Shown piece after piece: positions 38,458 to 46,492 of a DNA stretch of 63,123 bases. Position 1 is the stretch's first letter. Each line of letters opens with the position of its first letter. The notes under the pieces were generated by a model, which did no database searches, was not told the DNA's origin, and worked only from the letters and a program-made list of their open reading frames with translations. The stretch covers positions 1-63,123 of the forward strand of contig JAFLCY010000008.1 in the NCBI GenBank assembly GCA_017303485.1, read 5' to 3'. The position numbers and the translations under genes are program-made. This DNA comes from Rhodobacterales bacterium (GTDB lineage Bacteria; Pseudomonadota; Alphaproteobacteria; Rhodobacterales; Rhodobacteraceae).

Positions 38458-40023
38458 ATGTCCGAGACGGATACTGCGTGCGATGTGGCCATTGTCGGCT
38501 GCGGGCCCGTCGGACAGCTTCTGGCGATGCTTCTGGGCAAGAATGGCCATCGGGTGACCATCCTTGAACGCCATCCCCAGTTCTACCCCCTGCCCCGGGC
38601 CGTCACCTTCGATGACGAAACGGCGCGCACGCTGGCCGGAATCGGCTTTGACCCCGACAACGACGCAAAGATGGAATATGTCGACGCCGACTATTTCCTG
38701 AAGAACGGGGATCGCGAGATCCTGCAGACCCTCAACTGGCAAGGCGAGCAGCCGACCGGCTGGCGGCGCTGGTACTGGTTCAACCTGCCCGAACTGCAGG
38801 AACGGTTCCAGGAAATGCTCGACTCGATGCCGCAAGTGACGCTGCACCGCGCCTTCGAGGTGGAGGGGGTAGAAAGCTTCGACGACCATGTCGAGATCCA
38901 TGGCACCAGCACGGCGGGCGTCGCGCCGGAAAAGCAGATGCTGACAGCCCGCTTCGTGGTGGGTGCCGACGGGGCCAATTCGCTGATCCGCGAGCTGATC
39001 GGCGGCGGGATGACCGATCTTGGCTTCTTCTATGACTGGCTGATCGTCGACATCCGGAACACTGGCAACGTCGTCTTCGACCCGCCGATCTGGCAGTTCT
39101 GCGATCCGAAGCGGCCGCAAACGCTGGTTCCCGGCGGGCCGGGGCGGCGGCGGTGGGAGATCATGCTGCTGCCGGGGGAAAAGGCCGAGGACCTCGCCAA
39201 CGCAAAGGCCTGCTGGGACCTCATCGAACCCTGGGGCTCGAATCCGACGAACTGCGAGCTGGAACGCTATGCGGTGTGGCGGTTCCAGGCCAAATGGGCG
39301 AACCGCTGGACGAAGGGCCGGATGGCGATTGCGGGCGATGCCGCACATCTGACGCCACCCTTCGCCGGGCAGGGCATGTGCGCGGGACTGCGCGATGCGG
39401 TCAACCTGTCCTGGCGGCTGGACCTGATCCTGAAGGGGCTGGCCACGCCTGCCCTGCTGGATGCCTATGGGCCCGAGCGGACCGAGCAGACGAAGTACTG
39501 GATCAACGTCGCGGTCGAGATCGGCAAGGTGATCTGTGTGCTGGACCCGGAAGAGGCGGCGGCGCGCGACCGCGCGATGCTGGCCGCGTTGCAAGACCCG
39601 TCGCTGGCTCCGCCGCCACCACCGCCGCCCGCGCTGGGGCCGGGGTCCTGGGTGGAAAGCCCCGGCGCCTCGATGCTGTCACGGCAGGGGCGGGTGGCCA
39701 AGGACGGCAGGCATGGCCGGTTTGACGATTTTGTGCCGCGGGGCTGGCATCTGATCGGGCTGGACCACGTGCCGGGCACCGACCTGCCCGCCGAGGTGAA
39801 GTCCCGCTTCGAGGCCCTGGGCGGCAGCCGGATCACGGTGACGACCGCGCCGGGCGCGGGAAAGCTGCACGACGAACAAGGCACCTATGCCCGCTGGTTC
39901 GCCGAACTCGGCGCCGAGGTCGTGCTGGTCCGGCCGGACCACTACGTCGCCTTCTCGGCCCGCAAGGACGAGGTGGCGGGCATGCTCGACCAGGTGCTGC
40001 AAAGCCTGAAACTGACAGCCTGA
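38458..40023 (+). CDS. Single-component FAD-dependent aromatic hydroxylase (MhpA-like)
   Basis: A 521-residue group A flavoprotein monooxygenase. The FAD dinucleotide-binding motif is AIVGCGPVGQLLAMLL near residue 11, the DG motif is VVGADGANSLIRE near residue 164, and the GD motif is GDAAHLTPPFAGQGMCAGLRDAVNLSWRL near residue 295. The C-terminal thioredoxin-like domain ends with VVLVRPDHYVAFSA. The closest named type I recognise is 3-(3-hydroxyphenyl)propionate hydroxylase, but the substrate cannot be fixed from sequence. GGGGGAGGAGA precedes the ATG. It heads an operon with an FAH-family enzyme and a VOC dioxygenase, so it probably makes the diol that the dioxygenase cleaves. Confidence 0.88.
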   Translation: MSETDTACDVAIVGCGPVGQLLAMLLGKNGHRVTILERHPQFYPLPRAVTFDDETARTLAGIGFDPDNDAKMEYVDADYFLKNGDREILQTLNWQGEQPTGWRRWYWFNLPELQERFQEMLDSMPQVTLHRAFEVEGVESFDDHVEIHGTSTAGVAPEKQMLTARFVVGADGANSLIRELIGGGMTDLGFFYDWLIVDIRNTGNVVFDPPIWQFCDPKRPQTLVPGGPGRRRWEIMLLPGEKAEDLANAKACWDLIEPWGSNPTNCELERYAVWRFQAKWANRWTKGRMAIAGDAAHLTPPFAGQGMCAGLRDAVNLSWRLDLILKGLATPALLDAYGPERTEQTKYWINVAVEIGKVICVLDPEEAAARDRAMLAALQDPSLAPPPPPPPALGPGSWVESPGASMLSRQGRVAKDGRHGRFDDFVPRGWHLIGLDHVPGTDLPAEVKSRFEALGGSRITVTTAPGAGKLHDEQGTYARWFAELGAEVVLVRPDHYVAFSARKDEVAGMLDQVLQSLKLTA

Positions 40024-40044
40024 ACAACACGGAAAGGACGCGGG

Positions 40045-40890
40045 ATGCGATTTCGGACCTATGAAAGGGATGGCACGGCCGGTCTGGCCGTCCTTGCGGA
40101 CGGGCGCTGGCGCGACCTGGGGCAAGTCAGCCTGATCGACCTGATCGCGGCTGGCCGGGTGCGCGACGGGACGCTGGCCAATGGCGCACCGGAGATCGAC
40201 CTGGCCACGGTACGGCTTTTGCCGCCGATCCCGAGGCCGGGCAAGATTCTCTGCGTGGGGCTGAACTACGTCGATCATGCGGCGGAAAGCCCCTACAAGG
40301 ACGTGCCCGGCTATCCGACCTTCTTCGCCCGCTTCACCTCGTCGCTCATCGCCGATGGCGCCCCGATCATCCGGCCCGGATGCAGCCCCGAACTGGACTA
40401 TGAAGGCGAGCTTGTGGCCGTGATTGGGAAACCTGCGCGGCATGTGTCCGAGGCGGCGGCGCTGGACCATGTCGCGGGCTATGCGATCTTCAACGACGCC
40501 TCGGTCCGCGACTACCAGTTCCTTGCCCCGCAATGGACGCCGGGCAAGAATTTCGACGGGACAGGGGCCTTCGGGCCCGACTTCGTCACCGCGGACGAAC
40601 TTCCGCCCGGCGCCAAGGGGTTAATGCTGGAGGTGTTCCTCAACGGTCAGAAGATGCAATCGGCCAACACCGACGACATGGTGTTCCCGGTCGCGACGCT
40701 GGTTGCCAAGGCGAGCGAATGGTCAACGCTGGAACCGGGCGACATCATCGTCACCGGCACGCCTGCCGGGGTGGGCTTTGCCCGCAAGCCGCAAGTCTTC
40801 TTGCAGGCGGGGGACCGGATCGAGGTGCGGATCGACCGGCTGGGCACGCTGTCGAACCCGGTGGCCAACGAAGTTGCGGGAGGTCTGTGA
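40045..40890 (+). CDS. Fumarylacetoacetate hydrolase family protein (module A)
   Basis: A 281-residue enzyme with the FAH C-terminal fold. The metal site is in DYEGELVAVIGK near residue 115 and FNDASVRDYQ near residue 150; WTPGKNFDGTGAFGP and GDIIVTGTPAGVGFARKP follow. FAH-family members hydrolyse acylpyruvates or decarboxylate/hydrate ring-cleavage products. It is a close paralog of the protein at 55345. It lies between a hydroxylase and a VOC dioxygenase, so its substrate is probably the ring-cleavage product or its isomer. Confidence 0.88.
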   Translation: MRFRTYERDGTAGLAVLADGRWRDLGQVSLIDLIAAGRVRDGTLANGAPEIDLATVRLLPPIPRPGKILCVGLNYVDHAAESPYKDVPGYPTFFARFTSSLIADGAPIIRPGCSPELDYEGELVAVIGKPARHVSEAAALDHVAGYAIFNDASVRDYQFLAPQWTPGKNFDGTGAFGPDFVTADELPPGAKGLMLEVFLNGQKMQSANTDDMVFPVATLVAKASEWSTLEPGDIIVTGTPAGVGFARKPQVFLQAGDRIEVRIDRLGTLSNPVANEVAGGL

Positions 40891-40891
40891 G

Positions 40892-41785
40892 ATGCGTCCA
40901 CTGGTGCAACGCCTTGGCCATGTGGCCGTCGATTCGACCGATCCGGAACGTCTGGCTGCAGACATGACGAACATCCTGGGCACGCGGATCGTGGGCCGGC
41001 AGGACGGGCGGATCCTCGTCTCCTCAAACGCGCGCCATGCAGAGTTCGTGATCCACAAGGCGGATCGGGACGGGCTGCGCCAAACCGGGCTGGAGGCCGT
41101 CAGCCCCGAAGCGGTGGACCAGGTGACGGCGCGGGCCGGACAGGCGGGGCTGAAGATCCTGTCGACCACGCCCTCGCTGCCCGCGATCGCGAAGTCGGTC
41201 ACCTTCGCGACCAGTGAAGGCCATGTCTACGAGGTGCATAGCCCGATGCCGCATGACCGCGCCCTGCGCTATCTTGGGCCGGGGGCGCATCCCAAATGTG
41301 CGGACCATGTGAACTTTACCGCTGTCGACCCGAAGACCTGGGCCGAGGAGATGGCCGCCGCCTGCGGTTTCATCCTGTCCCAGCGCACCACCGGCTACGA
41401 GATCAGCTGGATGCGCGCCGCAGATGGCCGCCACCACACCGTCGCCGCCGTGAAGAGCCATGCGCCGGGGGTGCATCACATCAGCTGGGAGTTCAACGCT
41501 TTCGAGGACTTCAAGCGCCTCGGCGATGCGCTGACCTGCGAGGACCGGCGGCTGGTCTGGGGGCCGGGGCGGCACGGGGCGGGAGACAACCTGTTTCTCT
41601 ATTTCAAGGCGCCGGGAGGGTTCCTGTTCGAATGCATCGCCGAAATGGAGATGATCCATGACGACCTTCTGCCCACGCGGATCGCCGATCCGGGCGAAAA
41701 CCTGTCGAACTGGAAGGTGGTGAACCAATGGGGCGCGCTGCCGCCACGAGAATGGGTAGAGCATCACACGCCGCTGGCGGTCTAG
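40892..41785 (+). CDS. VOC-family extradiol-type dioxygenase (module A)
   Basis: A 297-residue protein with two tandem vicinal-oxygen-chelate domains, the size of catechol 2,3-dioxygenase-type enzymes. The predicted Fe(II) ligands are the His in CADHVNF near residue 137, the His in GVHHISWEF near residue 195, and the Glu in FLFECIAEME near residue 248. The ATG at 40892 follows GGGAGG and lies one base after the FAH stop. It probably cleaves a catechol or hydroquinone made by the hydroxylase of the same operon. Whether the cut is meta or para-diol cannot be told from sequence. Confidence 0.85.
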   Translation: MRPLVQRLGHVAVDSTDPERLAADMTNILGTRIVGRQDGRILVSSNARHAEFVIHKADRDGLRQTGLEAVSPEAVDQVTARAGQAGLKILSTTPSLPAIAKSVTFATSEGHVYEVHSPMPHDRALRYLGPGAHPKCADHVNFTAVDPKTWAEEMAAACGFILSQRTTGYEISWMRAADGRHHTVAAVKSHAPGVHHISWEFNAFEDFKRLGDALTCEDRRLVWGPGRHGAGDNLFLYFKAPGGFLFECIAEMEMIHDDLLPTRIADPGENLSNWKVVNQWGALPPREWVEHHTPLAV

Positions 41786-41792
41786 CAGGGGC

Positions 41793-42464
41793 TCAACCCG
41801 GCGGCAGGGCCGGGCGCGGGCGCGCGGCGAGGTCGCGGGCCTCGTCCAGGCTGATGCCGTTCATGCAGAGGATGCGAACCACGCAATCCTCGACCTGGGA
41901 AACGGGCATCTCGTCCGATGTGATGGCCAGGGCGATGCCCATGATCGCGTGGTTCGCCATGCGCCAGACGAGGTCGGCATCGTCGATATTGAAGCGCCCG
42001 GCCCGGGTGGCATTCTTCAGGTCGCGGGTGGCGAAGGGGCCCATCTGGCGGAACATCGCCCCGGCCATGACCTCGGACCGGGTCAGAAGCTGGCGCCAGC
42101 GCAGGTCACCGATGCAGGTCTCGATCAGGGTGCGCACGCCGAAGGCATAGACCTGGGCCGGATCGTCGAAGGTGTCGGTGACCATCTCGATCCGGTTGCC
42201 AAGATCGGTCATCAGGCTTTCAAGGACGGCGATGGCCAGTTCGTCCTTGGACTTGAAGAAGGTATAGACCGTGCCCGCGCCGATGTCGGCGCGTTCGGCG
42301 ATCTCCGACATGGTGGCGGCGTCGATGCCCTTTTCGCCCATCACGTCGCATCCGGCGCGAATCAAGGCTTCAAGGTTGCGCTGCCGTCGACGCGCGACAC
42401 GACCGACGGGCGCATCGCCCGGCCCGTCTCCGACGCTGTCCTGTTCGGCAAAAAGCTCGGTCAT
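41793..42464 (-). CDS. TetR family regulator beside the two-component monooxygenase genes
   Basis: A 223-residue regulator. A basic N-terminal tail (RVARRRQRNLEALIRAG) leads into the helix-turn-helix ATMSEIAERADIGAGTVYTFFKSKDELA near residues 50-78. The C-terminal domain is unassigned. ATG 42464 is preferred over an upstream TTG. It is divergent from the flavin-dependent monooxygenase operon with an inverted repeat around TTGACA between them. In Corynebacterium a TetR-type repressor, RolR, controls resorcinol genes, so a similar role is possible here. Confidence 0.9.
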   Translation of the reverse strand: MTELFAEQDSVGDGPGDAPVGRVARRRQRNLEALIRAGCDVMGEKGIDAATMSEIAERADIGAGTVYTFFKSKDELAIAVLESLMTDLGNRIEMVTDTFDDPAQVYAFGVRTLIETCIGDLRWRQLLTRSEVMAGAMFRQMGPFATRDLKNATRAGRFNIDDADLVWRMANHAIMGIALAITSDEMPVSQVEDCVVRILCMNGISLDEARDLAARPRPALPPG

Positions 42465-42547
42465 GGCGATGGCGATGCCCCATTCTGCCAAGAGAATCAA
42501 GTCTGCTTCCGTCCGCCAGGGCGGTGTTCCCGACCCTCATACAACTA

Positions 42548-42577
42548 TGATCTTCATTCTATGTTGACACAAGATCA
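42548..42577. promoter_or_regulatory. Inverted repeat TGATCTT-N16-AAGATCA around a TTGACA box
   Basis: Perfect 7-base arms lie at 42548-42554 and 42571-42577, and TTGACA (42564-42569) sits in the spacer as a possible -35 box for the plus-strand operon; the -10 is weak (TAACGT at 42586). The position between the tetR start and the monooxygenase gene marks it as the likely repressor site. Confidence 0.5.
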
Positions 42578-42618
42578 AAAATGAATAACGTTCAAAAACA
42601 GATCGAGGGAGGGTCTCC

Positions 42619-43815
42619 ATGAACGTTCACGCCACGAAGTTCATCCGCCAGGATGATGTCAAAGCCATCGCCCGGGAACTGGTTCCCGACCTTCGCAAGA
42701 CCGAATTCCAGACCGAAAAGGACCGCAAGGTTCCCGCCGAAAACATCCGTCTTCTGAACGACAGCGGACTTCTGGGCGTAATGCGGGCACGGAAATGGGG
42801 CGGATCGGAACTGTCGATGACCGCCCATGTCGATGCGGTTTCGACCATCGCGGAAGGCTGCGGTGGCACGGCCTGGGTGCTGGGGGTCTACCATGCGCAT
42901 GACTACATCATCGGCCACATGCCGGAACGCGCCCAGCAGGAGATTTACACCACCGGCAAGGTGGCGGCCGTATCGGCGGTCATCGGGCCACGCGGCAAGG
43001 CGGTGAAGCAGAAGGACGGGTCCTTCGTCCTGAACGGCTTCTGGCCCTTTGCTTCGGGCAATGCGGCGTCGGACTGGCTGCTCCTTGGGGCCGAGGTCTT
43101 CGACCTTGACGGGACCAAGCTGGACGAGGGCGATCTGGCGGTGCCGACGGAAAAGCTGGAACGGCTGGACGACTGGAACGTGATGGGCCTGTCGGGATCG
43201 GGATCGAACTCGGTCAAGGCGGTGGATGTGGCGGTGCCCGCGCATATGTTCGTCAGCCTGCCCGCGATCCTGGAGAACCAGACGGTGACGTTCGCCGATC
43301 CCGACGCCCCGGCGATCTACAAGTGCCAGGGCGGACCGGCGCTGGGAATGTTCATCGCAACCTCGTCGCTGGGCCAGGCCCGGCGGGCGCTGGAGGAATT
43401 CCTGAAGGTCGTGCCGGGAAAGCGGGTGATGTACACCAGCCATATCAGCCATGAATGGACCGCGCTGCAGGTGGCCGTGGGCGAGGCGGCAGGGATGATC
43501 CAGGCGGCCGAGCTGATCTTCTACAAGGCGGCCGAGGATGTGGACGCCTATGCCCGGCGGGGCGAGAAGATGCCGATGGCGCTGCGCGGCCGGATCCGCA
43601 ACGACATCACCACGGTGCCGAAGCTGTGCCGCGATGCCGTCCACAAACTGCTGACCATCGGCGGCGCGGCGGGCCTGTCGACGAAAAGCCCGATCCAGCT
43701 GAACTGGCGCAACCTTCAGGCCACCACCATGCACGGCTTCCTTCTGGGCGAGGCCGGGGCCGAGATCTACGGCCGGGTTCTGCTGGGCGTCGATCCCGGC
43801 ACCGGCGTCATCTGA
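42619..43815 (+). CDS. Group D flavin-dependent monooxygenase, oxygenase component (acyl-CoA dehydrogenase fold)
   Basis: A 398-residue protein of the acyl-CoA dehydrogenase / HpaB-HsaA type, which uses reduced flavin supplied by a partner reductase to hydroxylate phenols. Visible features are GLLGVMRARKWGGSELSM near residue 50, GGTAWVLGVYHAHDYIIG near residue 82, FVLNGFWPFASGNAASDWLL near residue 136, WNVMGLSGSGSNSV near residue 192 and GAAGLSTKSPIQLNWRN near residue 350. Next to flavin reductase, maleylacetate reductase and hydroxyquinol dioxygenase genes, the likely product is hydroxyquinol from resorcinol or a related phenol, as for GraD. This is inference. Confidence 0.86.
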   Translation: MNVHATKFIRQDDVKAIARELVPDLRKTEFQTEKDRKVPAENIRLLNDSGLLGVMRARKWGGSELSMTAHVDAVSTIAEGCGGTAWVLGVYHAHDYIIGHMPERAQQEIYTTGKVAAVSAVIGPRGKAVKQKDGSFVLNGFWPFASGNAASDWLLLGAEVFDLDGTKLDEGDLAVPTEKLERLDDWNVMGLSGSGSNSVKAVDVAVPAHMFVSLPAILENQTVTFADPDAPAIYKCQGGPALGMFIATSSLGQARRALEEFLKVVPGKRVMYTSHISHEWTALQVAVGEAAGMIQAAELIFYKAAEDVDAYARRGEKMPMALRGRIRNDITTVPKLCRDAVHKLLTIGGAAGLSTKSPIQLNWRNLQATTMHGFLLGEAGAEIYGRVLLGVDPGTGVI

Positions 43816-43818
43816 GCG

Positions 43819-44364
43819 ATGACCGAGGTCCAGCCGGGTGCGGGGCTGGTGGCGCCGGCCGACTATGTCGGCGCCATCGCCCAGCATGTGTCGTCGGTCT
43901 GCGTGATCACGACCGAACATGAGGGCCAGCGTTACGGGCTGACCGCGACGGCGGTGTCTTCGGTGACCGCCGACCCGCCCCGCCTTCTGGTCTGCGTCAA
44001 CAAGTCGGGGCAGACGCATGAAAAGATCCTGGCCGCCGGAAAGTTCTGCGTGAACGTTCTGGCCGAGGATCAGGACCGCGTGGCGATGGTCTTCGCGGGC
44101 ATGGGCGGCAAGGCGCTGGACCGGTTCGCAACGGGCGAATGGGTGCGGCTGGCAACGGGCTCACCCGTGCTGGCCGGGGCTTCGGCTGTGTTCGATTGCC
44201 GCCTGGGCGCGACGATGGAGCAATCCAGCCATTCGGTCTTCTTCGGGGATGTCGTGGCGGTGCAAAGCCGCCCGGCGACCGACACGCTGCTTTATGGCGC
44301 GCGCCGGTTCCGCCAGTTGCGCAAGGTCTTTTCCGCTACGGGCGAGGCGGCGGAGTGGCTCTAG
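43819..44364 (+). CDS. Flavin reductase, partner of the group D monooxygenase
   Basis: A 181-residue flavin reductase-like domain protein. The N-terminal YVGAIAQHVSSVCVITTEHEGQRYGLTATAVSSVTADPPRLLVCVNKSGQTHEKIL and FCVNVLAEDQ are typical of HpaC/ActVB-type NAD(P)H:flavin reductases that give diffusible FADH2 or FMNH2. It starts three bases after the monooxygenase stop, so the two form the classic two-component pair. Confidence 0.92.
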   Translation: MTEVQPGAGLVAPADYVGAIAQHVSSVCVITTEHEGQRYGLTATAVSSVTADPPRLLVCVNKSGQTHEKILAAGKFCVNVLAEDQDRVAMVFAGMGGKALDRFATGEWVRLATGSPVLAGASAVFDCRLGATMEQSSHSVFFGDVVAVQSRPATDTLLYGARRFRQLRKVFSATGEAAEWL

Positions 44365-44382
44365 ACCGGGGTGGCGTGGAAA

Positions 44383-44439
44383 CTGGAACTACACGCTTAT
44401 TTTGGAAAAAAGCTTGTCAGTTGGAAAATATCCCGGCAA
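44383..44439 (+). promoter_or_regulatory. Array B: three TGGAA motifs at exact 19-bp spacing
   Basis: TGGAA occurs at 44384, 44403 and 44422. The 19-base units start CTGGAACTAC, TTGGAAAAAA and TTGGAAAATA; the last two share TTGGAAAA with an 11-base gap, as in units 3 and 4 of array A. The array lies in the 131-base gap between the flavin reductase and maleylacetate reductase genes and ends about 56 bases before the latter's ATG. Confidence 0.6.
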
Positions 44440-44495
44440 GCTTGGGGAATGGGCATGAGTCTTTCGGGGCTCCTGTCCGGGGGAGGAGGGGTCGG

Positions 44496-45569
44496 ATGGC
44501 GCAAGCGCCCAGCTTTGTGTGGAACATCAATCCGGGCCGGATCGTCTTTGGCGCCGGATCGGTGGCGCAACTTGGGGCCGAGCTTGCCGCCGCCGGGCGG
44601 TCGCGCGCCATGATCCTGACCACGCCGTTCCAGAAGCCCGCCGGTGAGGCGCTTGCCGCCAGCCTGCCGGGCCAGGTCGCCGGGGTCTTCGCCGAGGCGG
44701 CGATGCACACTCCGGTCGAGGTGACGGAGCGCGCGATGGCAGCCTATGCGGACATGGGCGCGGATTGCACCGTGGCGTTGGGCGGCGGGTCGACCATCGG
44801 CCTCGGCAAGGCAATCGCGCTGCGGAACGGGGCGTTCCAGATTGTCATCGCGACCACCTATGCCGGCAGCGAGGTCACGAACATCCTGGGTGAAACCCGC
44901 GACGGGCAGAAGACCACCATGCGCGGCCCGGAAGTCCTGCCCGAAGTGGTGATCTACGACCCTGAACTGACCCTTACCCTGCCCGTCGCGATGAGCGTGA
45001 CCAGCGGCCTGAATGCCATCGCCCACGCGGTCGAGGGGCTTTACGCGCAGGACCGCAACCCGGTTATGTCGCTCATCGCGCTGGAAGGTATCCGGGCGCT
45101 GAAGGAGGCATTGCCGGGGATCGTCGCGGCCCCGCAGGACATCGGGGCACGGGGGCAGGCGCTCTATGGCTCGTGGCTGTGCGGCACGGTGCTGGGCACG
45201 GTCGGGATGGCGCTGCATCACAAGCTTTGCCACACGCTTGGCGGCTCGTTCGACCTGCCGCATGCCGAGACCCATGCCGTCCTGGTCCCCCATACCGCCG
45301 CCTATAACGAAACGGCGGCGCGGGAGGAACTGGCACCGGCAGCCGATCTGTTCGGCGGGCGACTCGGGCCCGGATTATGGGAGTTTGCGCAATCGGTCGG
45401 CGCGCCCCTCACCCTGCGCGAGCTTGGCCTGAAAGAGGCCGACCTCGACCGTGCAGCCGAAATTGCTGTCCGGAACCCTTACTGGAACCCCCGTCCCGTC
45501 GAACAGGGCGCGATCCGCGCTCTGCTGGGCAGGGCCTGGGCGGGCGAGCGCCCGGAACAAGGAGAATAG
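44496..45569 (+). CDS. Maleylacetate reductase
   Basis: A 357-residue iron-containing-alcohol-dehydrogenase-family enzyme that reduces maleylacetate to 3-oxoadipate with NAD(P)H. The features are FVWNINPGRIVFGAGSV near residue 6, ALGGGSTIGLGKAIAL near residue 91, TYAGSEVTNILGET near residue 116, and the His-rich metal region MALHHKLCHTLGGSFDLPHAETHAVLVPH near residues 237-265. ATG 44496 follows GGGAGGAGGGG. Its product enters the CoA-transferase and thiolase encoded at 58412-61012. Confidence 0.92.
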   Translation: MAQAPSFVWNINPGRIVFGAGSVAQLGAELAAAGRSRAMILTTPFQKPAGEALAASLPGQVAGVFAEAAMHTPVEVTERAMAAYADMGADCTVALGGGSTIGLGKAIALRNGAFQIVIATTYAGSEVTNILGETRDGQKTTMRGPEVLPEVVIYDPELTLTLPVAMSVTSGLNAIAHAVEGLYAQDRNPVMSLIALEGIRALKEALPGIVAAPQDIGARGQALYGSWLCGTVLGTVGMALHHKLCHTLGGSFDLPHAETHAVLVPHTAAYNETAAREELAPAADLFGGRLGPGLWEFAQSVGAPLTLRELGLKEADLDRAAEIAVRNPYWNPRPVEQGAIRALLGRAWAGERPEQGE

Positions 45570-45570
45570 C

Positions 45571-46407
45571 ATGGAGTACTTTACCGAAGCGAACTCGGTC
45601 GCGGCAGTTGACGAACGGATGGGGCCGCATGTGGAGCCCCGCTTGCGGACCGTGATGTCGTCACTGGTCAAGCACCTGCACGCTTTTGCCAAGGACGTGG
45701 AACTGCGCCAGGAGGAGTGGGAACTTGCCGTCGACTTCCTGACCCGGACCGGCAAGATCAGCGGGGACGAACGGCAGGAGTTCATCCTGCTGTCCGACAC
45801 CCTGGGCCTGTCGATGCTGGTCGATGCGATCGGCAATCGCCGCCCTGCCGGCGCCACGGAAAACACGGTGCTTGGCCCGTTCCACGTCGCGGGCGCTCCC
45901 GTGCGGCAGATGGGCGACAGCATCAATCTGGACGGCAAGGGCGAAAGCTGCCTGTTCAACGGGCGCGTGGTCGACATCCACGGCGCGCCGGTGGAAGGGG
46001 CGAAGATCGACGTCTGGTCAGACAGCGCAGAGGGCTACTACTCGGTCCAGCAGCCGGACATACAGGACAAATGGAACAACCGGGGCATCTTCGTCACCGG
46101 GGCGGACGGGGCATACGAGTTCGTCGGGATCAAGCCGGTCAGCTATCCGATCCCCGATGACGGGCCGGTCGGGCAGATGCTGGCTGCCCTTGGCCGCCAT
46201 CCCAACCGCCCGGCACACATGCACTACATCGTGACGGCGCCCGGCTTCCAGAAGATCGTTACCCATACCTTTGTCGGCGACGACCCCTGGATCGCGTCGG
46301 ACGCCGTGTTCGGAGTGAAGACCTCGCTGGTCGCGCCCTTCGACCCGGTGAAGGACGGCCGGACCCAGTGGCATTCGCCGTTTGATTTCGTGCTTACGCC
46401 CTTGTGA
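45571..46407 (+). CDS. Hydroxyquinol 1,2-dioxygenase (intradiol type)
   Basis: A 278-residue intradiol dioxygenase with the N-terminal helical dimerisation domain (VEPRLRTVMSSLVKHLHAFAKDV) and a beta-sandwich catalytic domain. The Fe(III) ligands are expected at Tyr in EGYYSVQQPD near residues 150-160, Tyr in VSYPIPDDGP, and His in PNRPAHMHYIV near residue 212. It cleaves hydroxyquinol or a catechol to a muconate or maleylacetate; the neighbouring maleylacetate reductase favours hydroxyquinol. AAGGAG precedes the ATG, one base after the reductase stop. Confidence 0.9.
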   Translation: MEYFTEANSVAAVDERMGPHVEPRLRTVMSSLVKHLHAFAKDVELRQEEWELAVDFLTRTGKISGDERQEFILLSDTLGLSMLVDAIGNRRPAGATENTVLGPFHVAGAPVRQMGDSINLDGKGESCLFNGRVVDIHGAPVEGAKIDVWSDSAEGYYSVQQPDIQDKWNNRGIFVTGADGAYEFVGIKPVSYPIPDDGPVGQMLAALGRHPNRPAHMHYIVTAPGFQKIVTHTFVGDDPWIASDAVFGVKTSLVAPFDPVKDGRTQWHSPFDFVLTPL

Positions 46408-46492
46408 CCGACGGGAATGCCAGTCCGTCAGGACCGGAACCACGACACGTCAAGACGACAACGACAAGACGACATCCAGAGGGAGGAAACGG

